From: Fictibacillus nanhaiensis
GTDB lineage: Bacteria; Bacillota; Bacilli; Bacillales; Fictibacillaceae
DNA length: 64,000 nucleotides
Assembly: GCA_016401345.1 (NCBI GenBank)
Contig: JAEACG010000006.1
Span: forward strand, 1-64,000
Direction of reading: 5' to 3'
Part shown: positions 25,505-33,693 of the stretch, in pieces
How positions within the stretch are numbered: position 1 is the first letter of the stretch
Layout of the letters: each line of letters begins with the position of its first letter
Made by a program: the position numbers and the translations under genes
Notes under the pieces: model-generated
Seen by the model: the letters and a program-made list of their open reading frames with translations, nothing else
Databases searched by the model: none
Told to the model about the DNA's origin: nothing

Positions 25505-26842
25505 ATGCAGATAAAATGGATCACAACTACCTACCAAGGTGATACAAAGAAAACCGTTGAAGACAGCCGAGAATTCTCCAAAGATACAGGCGTTGAAATG
25601 AAAGTCGTCAATCTTTATCCAGATATGGAATATCAAACATTTGATGGATTTGGCGGTGCCATCACGGAAGCGTCAGGTCATACTTTCTCTTTGATGAGTG
25701 ATGAGAACAAAAAGAAAGTTCTAGATGCTTATTTCAGCCCTGAAGGTAATCGTTATAACCTCGTGCGCACGCACATCGATAGCTGTGATTTTTCAGTAGG
25801 TCAGTATGAAGCGATGAGCGATCCGACTGATACGGAATTTAACACGTTCAGTCTAGAACGAGACGAACAATATATCATCCCGATGTTAGAGGGAGCAGAG
25901 AAAACAGCAGGCAAGTCACTGAGTGTGATGCTGTCGCCATGGTCACCACCATCTTTTATGAAAACGAACGAACAGCGTGTACAAGGTGGCTCACTAAAGC
26001 CAGAATATCGAGAGTTTTGGGGAAAATACATCGCTCATTATATCAAGGAATACCGCAAAAAAGGCTTTTCAGTTGATATGCTGACGATTCAAAATGAACC
26101 GAACGCGAGACAAACGTGGGATTCTTGTCTATATACAGCCCAACAAGAAAAAGATTTTCTTCGAGACTACCTCTACCCAGCGTTAAAAGAGAATGATTTG
26201 TTAGATGTGGATGTACTGATTTGGGATCATAACAAAGAAAGAATGTACGAACGCGCATGTGACATTATCGATGAAGAAACGAATAAGATGGTCCAAGGTG
26301 TGGCGTTTCACTGGTATACGGGCGAGCACTTTGATGCGATCAGCCTTGTTCGCGAGAAGTTTCCAGATAAGAAGTTAATCTTTACAGAAGGCTGCGTGGA
26401 GTACAGTCGTTTTAGCGAAGCGGGTCAGCTTCAGAACGCGCAGATGTATGCGTATGATATTATCGGCAACATCAATGCGGGTATGAACGCATTTATCGAT
26501 TGGAACATCTTATTGAACAAAGAAGGCGGGCCGAACCACGTGAACAATTTCTGTGACGCGCCAATCATGTGTGATACAGAAAACGATATTGTGCAGGAGA
26601 AGTTGTCGTACACATATATTGGTCACTTCAGCCGATATATCGAACCAGGAGCAAAGCGCATCGCATCAACGAAATATACGGACAAGCTAGATGTAGTCAG
26701 TCTGAAAAACCCGAATGGTTCCCTTGTGGTTGTGTTGTTGAATCGTTCGGCTGAAGACGTTCCAGTATCACTCCGATTAGCTGGGAGCGTAAGTGATTTT
26801 AAAGTACCAGCAGGCTCCATCGTAACAGGTGTCATTTCTTAA
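25505..26842 (+). CDS. Glycoside hydrolase family 30, enzyme 2
   Basis: 445 residues with the same plan as the preceding enzyme but low similarity to it: FDGFGGAITEASG near 46, TIQNEPNA with Glu198 as acid/base, and FTEGCVEY with Glu295 as nucleophile, then a short C-terminal beta domain. It is cytoplasmic. AGAAGGAG lies upstream of the ATG. Two intracellular GH30 enzymes next to a GH3 and a GH4 make a complete route for stepwise breakdown of an imported beta-glycoside. Specificity is not readable from sequence alone. Confidence 0.88.
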   Translation: MQIKWITTTYQGDTKKTVEDSREFSKDTGVEMKVVNLYPDMEYQTFDGFGGAITEASGHTFSLMSDENKKKVLDAYFSPEGNRYNLVRTHIDSCDFSVGQYEAMSDPTDTEFNTFSLERDEQYIIPMLEGAEKTAGKSLSVMLSPWSPPSFMKTNEQRVQGGSLKPEYREFWGKYIAHYIKEYRKKGFSVDMLTIQNEPNARQTWDSCLYTAQQEKDFLRDYLYPALKENDLLDVDVLIWDHNKERMYERACDIIDEETNKMVQGVAFHWYTGEHFDAISLVREKFPDKKLIFTEGCVEYSRFSEAGQLQNAQMYAYDIIGNINAGMNAFIDWNILLNKEGGPNHVNNFCDAPIMCDTENDIVQEKLSYTYIGHFSRYIEPGAKRIASTKYTDKLDVVSLKNPNGSLVVVLLNRSAEDVPVSLRLAGSVSDFKVPAGSIVTGVIS

Positions 26843-26885
26843 TTGTTTCAACAGAAAGCTTCCTATATACTACTGGTAATGACAT
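26843..26885 (+). promoter_or_regulatory. Promoter and GntR-type operator before gntR
   Basis: TTGTTT (26843-26848), 17 bases, TATACT (26866-26871) form a good sigma-A-type promoter. It runs into ACTGGTAATGACAT (26872-26885), identical to the operator half at 12857-12870. This arrangement suggests that the GntR protein represses itself and the 12.9-kb operon. Confidence 0.7.
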
Positions 26886-26907
26886 ACGTACCCGTAAGGA
26901 GCTTAAC

Positions 26908-27627
26908 GTGATTCTAAAAGATAATCGACTTCCTTTATATTATCAGCTGATGGATTTGTTGATCGGCAAAATCAAATCTGGTGAGTTTGCAGAAGAGGAT
27001 CAGCTGCCTTCAGAACGAGAGCTGTGCGAAACGTATCAAGTGAGCCGTACAACGGTGAGACAAACGATACAAGAGCTCGAAAAAGAGGGCTATATTTATA
27101 AGATTCATGGTAAAGGCACCTTTGTAGCCAAGAAAGTGCACAATCAGAGTCTAGTAAAAATTTATAGTTTTACAGAAGAGATGAAAAAGGTAGGGAAGAT
27201 CCCGTCCATTCAGATCATCTCTTTTCAGAAGACGGTGTGCAGCAGTAAAGTTGCTCGAATCATGAATTTGTCTGTTGAAGATGAAGTGTACATCTTTAAA
27301 AGACTAAGGATCGCCGATCAAGATCCGATGTTGATCGAAACGTCATATCTTCCGGCCAGTCGCTTTAAGAACTTGAACAGCAAAGACCTCGAGAACACGT
27401 CTATGTACGAATGGTTCCGCAATAAGTACGACATGAATATTTCAAAAGCATCGGAAAGCTTTAAAGCAATTAGTGTAAGGCAAGACGAAGCCGAAATACT
27501 GAACATAGAAAAAGGAACACCATGTCTTCAATTAGAGCGAATCGCCTACGAACAATCGGATATTATTGAATACACGGTTTCGGTTGCTAGAGGGGATAAA
27601 TTTACGTATACGGTGGAGTTGACTTAA
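26908..27627 (+). CDS. GntR-family (HutC/UTRA) transcriptional regulator
   Basis: 239 residues. The N-terminal winged helix reads LPLYYQLMDLLIGKIKSGEF and PSERELCETYQVSRTTVRQ. The C-terminal UTRA ligand domain starts near 85 and ends DIIEYTVSVARGDKFTY, typical of the HutC subfamily, whose effectors are often sugar phosphates (for example GlcN6P or GlcNAc6P for NagR). It starts at GTG with TAAGGAG upstream. An identical operator element is found here and before the AgaI/NagB-like operon, so an aminosugar phosphate is a reasonable inducer. Confidence 0.88.
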   Translation: MILKDNRLPLYYQLMDLLIGKIKSGEFAEEDQLPSERELCETYQVSRTTVRQTIQELEKEGYIYKIHGKGTFVAKKVHNQSLVKIYSFTEEMKKVGKIPSIQIISFQKTVCSSKVARIMNLSVEDEVYIFKRLRIADQDPMLIETSYLPASRFKNLNSKDLENTSMYEWFRNKYDMNISKASESFKAISVRQDEAEILNIEKGTPCLQLERIAYEQSDIIEYTVSVARGDKFTYTVELT

Positions 27628-27639
27628 TAAAGCAAATTC

Positions 27640-27673
27640 AGAAAGCCAGCATAAGCATGCTGGCTTTCTAGCT
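27640..27673. terminator. Bidirectional terminator between gntR and the S1C protease gene
   Basis: A 13-bp perfect stem (AGAAAGCCAGCAT / ATGCTGGCTTTCT) with a 4-base loop lies between two convergent genes. Confidence 0.85.
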
Positions 27674-27683
27674 TTTAAATCTA

Positions 27684-28976
27684 TTATTCAATCATTTCTC
27701 CACCTAATAATTTAAGTCTATCCTCTTCCATTCCGACCACATAGCTCATCTGATAAACGGAAGTTTGTTCGGTTTCATTTACATATTCTTGTGCCTCTAA
27801 CGTAATCTCAACTTGGTATGTGCCATCACCGTTATCGCTCACGTAAGAATTCGTAATCGTAGTATATAGAGTCTGAGCATATCCTTCAGTAAATACTTCT
27901 AATGAAGGAGAAGAAGCTTTCCAGTTACCGCCAATCAGATCGTAAGCTAGCTCATATTCTCCAGCATTCACATAATTATAGTATTCTTCAACAGTGTATA
28001 CCGCATCATCAGGTGTTACTTCGTAGGTAGAATCATATTCTTCATCGTAATCTTCATAATATTCATCTTCCTCATATTCCTCATAAGGCTCTTGGCTGTA
28101 TTCTTCATTCATACCGGTGTCAGCATCAGTTCCATCATCCTCATAATATGAATCTTCACCGCTATAATCTTCAGAAAGGTCTCCATCATACTCTGGTATT
28201 TCGTAATCAAAATCATGATCTTCTTCATATGGCTGAAGATTGATCGGATTTTTTGACCATTCTGCTAATGTCGGCAATACGGCATACAAAGGAATGCTAA
28301 ATCCAATATTGTTTTCTTTTATGTATTTGACAGAGTTAATGCCAAGCACTGAACCATCTACGCCACTTACAATCGGTCCTCCACTGTTACCCGGTGAAAT
28401 CGGAGCTGTAATTTGATACATATTCTCATAGTAGTAGCGATCTAGTTGGAAGGAGCGATCTAGTCCACTGATGATTCCTACAGTTACCGTGTTTTGCAAA
28501 CCGAGTGGACTGCCTAATGCTACTACATCGTCACCAGTTTCTGCTTTCTCTTTTTTTACCTTTAATGGAGTAGTATTTGCTAACTCTTGAACACGAATCA
28601 GAGCGATATCTGTATGATCACTGCGTCCAATCACCTTACCCGTATACGTTTGCTGATCGCTCATGCGGATGGTTACGCTAACTTCATGTCCTACTACATG
28701 GGCATTCGTAACAATATCTCCTTTGTTGTTATAGAGAAACCCTGAGCCTTGGCCGTTGGACGTCTCAATTTGCACAACCTTGTCTTGAGTTGCTTTTATT
28801 ATAGACTTTAAACTTGGCTTTTCTTTTGCAGCGACTTCTTTTGTTATCGTTGTGGTTTTCACTTCAGTTACAGTAGGCTTTGCTTGATTTTGTGGAATCG
28901 TTGTAAATAGAAAGTAAGCTAGAGATAGTCCGCATATGAGGACAATTGTGACCAACGTCGAAAAAGCTGCAATCAA
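27684..28976 (-). CDS. Membrane-anchored HtrA-like serine protease (S1C), 5' end apparently lost
   Basis: 430 residues from the only available start, a TTG. One membrane helix (about 5-25) is followed by a trypsin-like domain with His93 (TNAHVVG), Asp123 (HTDIALI) and Ser198 (PGNSGGP). There is no PDZ domain; instead residues ~265-345 are an extreme Asp/Glu/Tyr-rich linker, then a ~90-residue NTF2-like tail. The catalytic part should face outward. There is no ribosome site before the TTG, and the first codons are antisense to the start of the LXG gene, so the natural cytoplasmic N-terminus is probably missing. It may be poorly expressed or a 5'-truncated pseudogene. Confidence 0.75.
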   Translation of the reverse strand: MIAAFSTLVTIVLICGLSLAYFLFTTIPQNQAKPTVTEVKTTTITKEVAAKEKPSLKSIIKATQDKVVQIETSNGQGSGFLYNNKGDIVTNAHVVGHEVSVTIRMSDQQTYTGKVIGRSDHTDIALIRVQELANTTPLKVKKEKAETGDDVVALGSPLGLQNTVTVGIISGLDRSFQLDRYYYENMYQITAPISPGNSGGPIVSGVDGSVLGINSVKYIKENNIGFSIPLYAVLPTLAEWSKNPINLQPYEEDHDFDYEIPEYDGDLSEDYSGEDSYYEDDGTDADTGMNEEYSQEPYEEYEEDEYYEDYDEEYDSTYEVTPDDAVYTVEEYYNYVNAGEYELAYDLIGGNWKASSPSLEVFTEGYAQTLYTTITNSYVSDNGDGTYQVEITLEAQEYVNETEQTSVYQMSYVVGMEEDRLKLLGGEMIE

Positions 28977-30711
28977 AGAGCGAGCCCAAAATTATGAGAG
29001 GTTACGAGAACAGTTTGTTGGATTAAAAAAAGAGTTTGGTAAAATTGTAGATGACGGACAATTTCAAGGACATGGAGCAGAAGCGATCAAAGGCTTTTAT
29101 CAAGCACAAAGTGATATCGTAGACGCTTGGCTTCGGTTCATTGATGTAAACATTGAGTTCTTCAAAAGCATTCCGGGTTATGCTGAAGATGCTAATCTAG
29201 CCGGAAATTCAATGGTTCAAGTACCGTTTCTCGAGGAAAATGTAAGCCAAGGATTAAAATCAGCAAAAGACAGAGTTGCTGATCAACAGGATTCACTGCA
29301 GAACATCTTTAATGGAATCAATGATCTTGTATCATTGACTGTCTTTTCAAAAGATTCATTTGATGAGCAGATGGATCAAGCTGAAAAGAAACGGATACGA
29401 ACTGTTGAAGCGGTTAACGCAATCGACCAGCAGCTCACTCAAGAATATCTTGGGTTACAGAACCTAGTAGAGCAAGTAAACGAATTGTTCTCAGCGATGA
29501 TAAACGCAACGCGTCAAGGCGAAAATATCTCACCATTATACTTTAACGCAGAAGCTTATAAGACGAGCACAGTGTTTAAGATGCAAAGCGAACTAAAAAC
29601 GCAGACAGCCGGTTATGTGAAGCAAATGAGATCAGAACGAATGCCGAGTGCGATGAAGCAACTATCTCAGGAAGCTAAAGTATATACATTAAAAAAAGAA
29701 AAAGGCTTCTTCACAGAAATTTGGGATAACGTTCAGAGTGGATCAGGAAGCGCTCTTGATGATACCGTAGATGGTCTTGTGAATATGGTGAAAAACCCAG
29801 GAGAAACTTTCGATGGATTAAAATATGCCGCACAGCACCCGATCAAAACAGGAAGTGCGGCTTGGGATCAACTATCCACATCATTTAACGAAGAAGTTAT
29901 ACACGGAGATGCGGGTAGTCGGGCGCACTACTTTTCCTATATGGGCACTCAGCTTGGAGTTAGCGTCTTAGGCGGAAAAGGGATTGATAAACTCTCTAAA
30001 GTGTCAAAAGTAGATCTGGCAAAAGGAATTGGGAAAGTAAAGAAACAAACATATGTAGTGAACAAGAAATCCACTGCTTATCTTGAGAGATTTAATCTTT
30101 TATTTCAGAAAGAGAGATTGGCTGCAGATGGCTTTACTATTGATGTAAAAGATTTTGATAATGTTGAAGAAGAAATGATGGTTTTGCAGGCTTCTAAGGT
30201 GAGAGAGGTTGAGGGTAAGGGTACGGGTGAAAAGGTTAAGAAGATAGGTGATAAAAATGATCCTGTTAGAACATATCGTGGTGCTGATTTAGGTAAGTTA
30301 GAGGCTAAATATACTGCAGATTCTCGTTTAACTGTTGAGATGCCCTATGTTGGTAAAGGTCAAAAAAACACCAATGCAGAGGGATGGTTACGCGATAAAG
30401 ATTTTTATTGGAAAGAGATGTTAGAGAAATACCCAGAAGCGTTTAATAGGTCCAATAGACAAAAAATAGAATTAGGATTCACCCCTATAAACAATCCAAC
30501 GTTTAGAAAACATTTTCCCCAATATGATTTAACAGAATTATATAATGACACTTTAATACATCATCACATTGGTGGTGGAGGTCAAGCTGTGGCGGTACCC
30601 TCAAAGCTACATCCAGGTTTAGGAGGGATTCATAATGCTGAGAAAGGCGCAGGAGTTTGGGGAAATGATCAAAAACATGCTGAACTATTAGAAAAATTCT
30701 TAGAAAAGTAA
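28936..30711 (+). CDS. LXG-domain polymorphic toxin with HNH-type nuclease tip, truncated start
   Basis: 591 residues. The LXG helical domain (1-200) matches the toxins at 36975 and 52954 from KAAIKERAQNYERLREQF onward, but their opening MGSKVYEASTL is absent. The first ~8 codons here come from the protease gene on the other strand, and no good ribosome site precedes the ATG. A pre-toxin stretch follows (about 245-350). The AT-rich C-terminus has HHH at 542-544, His559 and His566 (GLGGIHN), fitting an HNH/EndoVII-type nuclease. It would be secreted by a type VII system. The Syd-type gene next door is the immunity candidate. Confidence 0.78.
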   Translation: MRTIVTNVEKAAIKERAQNYERLREQFVGLKKEFGKIVDDGQFQGHGAEAIKGFYQAQSDIVDAWLRFIDVNIEFFKSIPGYAEDANLAGNSMVQVPFLEENVSQGLKSAKDRVADQQDSLQNIFNGINDLVSLTVFSKDSFDEQMDQAEKKRIRTVEAVNAIDQQLTQEYLGLQNLVEQVNELFSAMINATRQGENISPLYFNAEAYKTSTVFKMQSELKTQTAGYVKQMRSERMPSAMKQLSQEAKVYTLKKEKGFFTEIWDNVQSGSGSALDDTVDGLVNMVKNPGETFDGLKYAAQHPIKTGSAAWDQLSTSFNEEVIHGDAGSRAHYFSYMGTQLGVSVLGGKGIDKLSKVSKVDLAKGIGKVKKQTYVVNKKSTAYLERFNLLFQKERLAADGFTIDVKDFDNVEEEMMVLQASKVREVEGKGTGEKVKKIGDKNDPVRTYRGADLGKLEAKYTADSRLTVEMPYVGKGQKNTNAEGWLRDKDFYWKEMLEKYPEAFNRSNRQKIELGFTPINNPTFRKHFPQYDLTELYNDTLIHHHIGGGGQAVAVPSKLHPGLGGIHNAEKGAGVWGNDQKHAELLEKFLEK

Positions 30712-30722
30712 AGGTGATTATT

Positions 30723-31256
30723 TTGGGAATGAAGGATGCTATGAGCAAATATTTTAATTTGAGAAAAGAATATTTTGATAAAGGGTTAGATTTTTTATTT
30801 AAAACGCCATATAACGAAAAAGTTGATTCATTTATATATCAGGGTGAAATGGATGATGAAGAAGAAATTTTATGGAAACCTATTGAAAAAAATAATAAGA
30901 CTAGTTTAAGGACGATTGAGGAAAGCTTTGAAATTAAACTGCACACTTCAATTGATAATTATTTCAATTCTTATTGGTTTGCTGATTTAGATGGATTTAT
31001 TGGTAATTATTATATTAGGCTAGAACCTGTATTGCCAAATATTGAATTAGATTCCTTTGAAAGTAATTTAGAAGGGTATAAAAACAATCATAATAAGGTT
31101 TATAAAACTCCAATAGGTGTAGAGGGGAACGGTTTAATAGTTGTTTTAGATAATGTGAGTGGTAAGGTTGATTTGGAGGATTTTGAACGAGGTTCTTTTG
31201 AAGAGATTTCGGATAGTTTAGATGAGTTGATTGCTAGTTTAAAGCTACAAAAATAA
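30723..31256 (+). CDS. Syd-type (SUKH-2) immunity protein
   Basis: 177 residues that align along the E. coli Syd pattern: ILWKPIEKN, then TIEESFEIKLHTSIDNYF, WFADLDGFIG, ESNLEGY and DNVSGKVDLEDFERG near the end. Syd/SUKH-2 proteins commonly serve as immunity proteins for nuclease toxins. The start is TTG 30723, because AAAGGTG then lies six bases upstream; GTG 30714 would overlap that site. It begins 11 bases after the toxin stop. It is expected to bind and block the HNH tip in the cytoplasm. Confidence 0.82.
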   Translation: MGMKDAMSKYFNLRKEYFDKGLDFLFKTPYNEKVDSFIYQGEMDDEEEILWKPIEKNNKTSLRTIEESFEIKLHTSIDNYFNSYWFADLDGFIGNYYIRLEPVLPNIELDSFESNLEGYKNNHNKVYKTPIGVEGNGLIVVLDNVSGKVDLEDFERGSFEEISDSLDELIASLKLQK

Positions 31257-31483
31257 TATACTTTTACTTAACACTCGTGGCTACACTTCATATCAGACAT
31301 TTTTTTATATAAGTGTTTAAGTTGTTTGGACACCTATTTTTCGACACGAAAATTTCTATAAAAAACTGCAGTACAATAGACCTTATGATGATAACCATCA
31401 AGTAGCCGGTTATTTGAAACTGCTGAAACCGACTCATCTGGTATAGGAAGCGATAAGACGGTTCTTTCCCCTCGGAGGCTTGA

Positions 31484-31933
31484 ATGAATAAAGAAGAACT
31501 AAAAAACTTTATTAATGAACATAAGGAACCAGATGATTTTACGGGAGGGGTAGATGAAGTTCAAATTGATGCTATTCAAAATGAGCTAAGGGTAGAACTG
31601 CCAGAAAGTTATAAGTGGTTCTTAAATACCTATGGTTCTGGAGGATTATTTGGAGTGAATATATTAGGCGTGGCTAAGTCTAATAGAGCTACTGTTTCTG
31701 TTAATACTAAAAAATATAGAGATCTCGGGATGGAAAAGGATCTAGTAGTTATTGAAGATGCTGGGGAATATGTTTATTGTCTTTATACAAGCAGAATGGA
31801 GAATAGTGAGTGCCCAGTAATAGCATGGAACAGACCAGATGGAATGGATGACTTCAATACGGCAAAGAACTTTCATGAGTTTTTTTCACAGAGATTAACG
31901 GATGCAAAAGAAGCATGGGAAGAAGATTTTTAA
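31484..31933 (+). CDS. SMI1/KNR4 (SUKH-1) immunity-type protein
   Basis: 149 residues with the SUKH core: an N-terminal helix, ELPESYKWFLNTYGSGG near 40, VNILGV, then VVIEDAGEYVYCL and a closing helix FHEFFSQRL. CGGAGGCTTGA precedes the ATG. The YGSGG-x(2)-GVNILGV signature is shared with the gene at 46280, so both belong to one subfamily (YobK-like). It is 230 bases past the Syd gene and not attached to a toxin, so it is an orphan immunity gene or a second protective gene of this locus. Confidence 0.8.
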   Translation: MNKEELKNFINEHKEPDDFTGGVDEVQIDAIQNELRVELPESYKWFLNTYGSGGLFGVNILGVAKSNRATVSVNTKKYRDLGMEKDLVVIEDAGEYVYCLYTSRMENSECPVIAWNRPDGMDDFNTAKNFHEFFSQRLTDAKEAWEEDF

Positions 31934-32041
31934 GACATATAAGAGTATAGAACATTTAAAAGAGTTAAGCGGAAAAATATTATTGCACCCTAATATTGGA
32001 TGGTTTATCATATATAGGTAAATGTTAGGGGGTGTAGTACT

Positions 32042-32305
32042 ATGAAAAAGTTGCTTCCAATCATGATAACTTCTGGGCTAATCGTTGGAATGATTACCAT
32101 CCCAACTGAGGCTGCAGCACCTAAAGCAAAAACGTACAAAAACTGTACGGAATTAAACAAGGCTTATAAAGGTGGAGTAGCTAAAGCTTCTAATGTTAAG
32201 AACAAAGGTGGAAAAACAAAATATAAGCCGTATGTTTCAAAAGCGCTTTATGAAGCTAACCAAAAAAGTGATCGTGATAAAGATTTAATTGCTTGTGAAC
32301 GATAA
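32042..32305 (+). CDS. Secreted excalibur-domain protein
   Basis: 87 residues: a signal peptide (1-25, cleaved near TEAAA) and a compact excalibur calcium-binding domain starting YKNCTELNKAYKGGV and ending SDRDKDLIACE. The final DxDxDG-type loop has Leu where Gly is usual. The two cysteines likely form a disulfide outside the cell. AGGGGG lies upstream. Excalibur modules are often fused to nucleases or wall proteins; here the domain stands alone and its role is unknown. Confidence 0.82.
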   Translation: MKKLLPIMITSGLIVGMITIPTEAAAPKAKTYKNCTELNKAYKGGVAKASNVKNKGGKTKYKPYVSKALYEANQKSDRDKDLIACER

Positions 32306-32325
32306 CAATAAACCATTACGTATCG

Positions 32326-32355
32326 AAGTCTATCTATAAAGGGATAGGCTTTTTT
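32326..32355 (+). terminator. Rho-independent terminator
   Basis: AAGTCTATC / GATAGGCTT stem (one G-U pair) with a T run, 20 bases after the excalibur gene. Confidence 0.7.
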
Positions 32356-32482
32356 GTGTGACGATCTATAGAGCGGTGTTATAGATTCTCTTTGTATAAT
32401 AGAAGCGTTATGATAAAGTAAAATTTAAGACATGATTACGCATAATGAGACCTATTTAAAGATATATATTGGAGGGAATGAA

Positions 32483-33496
32483 ATGGCTATTTTAGTCACA
32501 GGTGGTGCAGGGTACATCGGCAGCCACACGGTTGTACAACTCATACAATCCGGATTTGAAGTCGTTATTATCGACAATTATTTAAATAGCGATCCAGAAG
32601 TATTGAATCGACTACATACGATTACAGGAAAAGAGATCAAGTGTTACGACATAGACCTTTTAGACAAAGAAAAGGTGCAGAACGTCTTCTCTGAAAACAA
32701 CATTGAGGCAGTCATCCATTTCGCTGGATTAAAAGCAGTAGGAGAGTCTGTTTCGAAACCTCTTTATTACTATCAGAACAACATTACGAGCACGCTAGTT
32801 CTGTGTGAAGTGATGAAAGAAAACGATGTGAAGAAGATTGTATTTAGTTCTTCTGCTACTGTTTATGGTACAGCTGAGACGGTACCTTTGACGGAAGATA
32901 CACCACTCGGCGCAACAAATCCATATGGCTGGACGAAGTTGATGTTAGAACAGATCTTTAGAGATCTACACAATTCTGATGAAGAGTGGAGCATTGCGCT
33001 TCTTCGTTACTTCAACCCAGTTGGTGCGCATGAGAGTGGCTTGATTGGGGAAGATCCGAGTGATATTCCAAACAACTTAACGCCTTATATCACGCAGGTC
33101 GCAGTAGGTAAGCTCGATAAACTTCGTGTGTTCGGTAACGATTATGACACAGAAGATGGAACGGGCGTACGTGATTATATTCATGTGGAAGATCTTGCGA
33201 GCGGCCACTTGAAAGCTTTAGATAAAGTGCTGACGAACCCGGGAGTTGACGCGTACAACTTAGGAACAGGAAAGGGCTACAGCGTCATGGATATGATTCA
33301 CACGTTTGAAAAAGTGAATGGTGTGGATATTCCATACGAAGTGATTGACCGCCGTCCAGGGGATATTGCAGTCAGTTATGCAGATCCAACAAAAGCAAGA
33401 CAAGAACTTGGCTGGGTCGCAGAAAAAGGGTTAGAAGACATGCTTCGCGATTCATGGAACTGGCAGCAAAAGAATAAGAACGGATATAAATCTTAA
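32483..33496 (+). CDS. galE: UDP-glucose 4-epimerase
   Basis: 337 residues, full family length. The NAD-binding GGAGYIGS is at 7-14, Ser124 (FSSSATVYG) and the YxxxK pair Tyr148/Lys152 form the catalytic site, and the ending PGDIAVSYADPTKA is standard. It interconverts UDP-glucose and UDP-galactose (or the N-acetyl forms). ATG 32483 is taken because GGAGGG lies 7 bases upstream; an upstream in-frame start would add 17 unrelated residues. It is probably for surface polysaccharide, given the O-antigen ligase next door. Confidence 0.93.
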   Translation: MAILVTGGAGYIGSHTVVQLIQSGFEVVIIDNYLNSDPEVLNRLHTITGKEIKCYDIDLLDKEKVQNVFSENNIEAVIHFAGLKAVGESVSKPLYYYQNNITSTLVLCEVMKENDVKKIVFSSSATVYGTAETVPLTEDTPLGATNPYGWTKLMLEQIFRDLHNSDEEWSIALLRYFNPVGAHESGLIGEDPSDIPNNLTPYITQVAVGKLDKLRVFGNDYDTEDGTGVRDYIHVEDLASGHLKALDKVLTNPGVDAYNLGTGKGYSVMDMIHTFEKVNGVDIPYEVIDRRPGDIAVSYADPTKARQELGWVAEKGLEDMLRDSWNWQQKNKNGYKS

Positions 33497-33503
33497 TATA
33501 AAA

Positions 33504-33537
33504 GGGAGAGAATCTACGTAGATTCTCTCTTTTTTTT
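33504..33537. terminator. Rho-independent terminator after galE
   Basis: A 24-base perfect palindrome (GAGAGAATCTAC / GTAGATTCTCTC) flanked by GG and a run of T. Confidence 0.85.
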
Positions 33538-33693
33538 ATGTTCTATAATGTAATTGCTAGAGATTGTTAAGAAAATATAGCTAACGTGAAGAAATCGTTT
33601 GGTTTCCGTAAAAGTGCAATATCGTTAGACTTTTTCAAGTATGATGAGTTAATGCGATTTTGAAATGAAACTTATACGATGAAGAGGTTGAAT

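Noticed and set aside
30503-30748. 81-codon minus-strand frame at the end of LXG toxin 1
   Set aside because: Shadow of the nuclease-tip codons, with no start signal on that strand.
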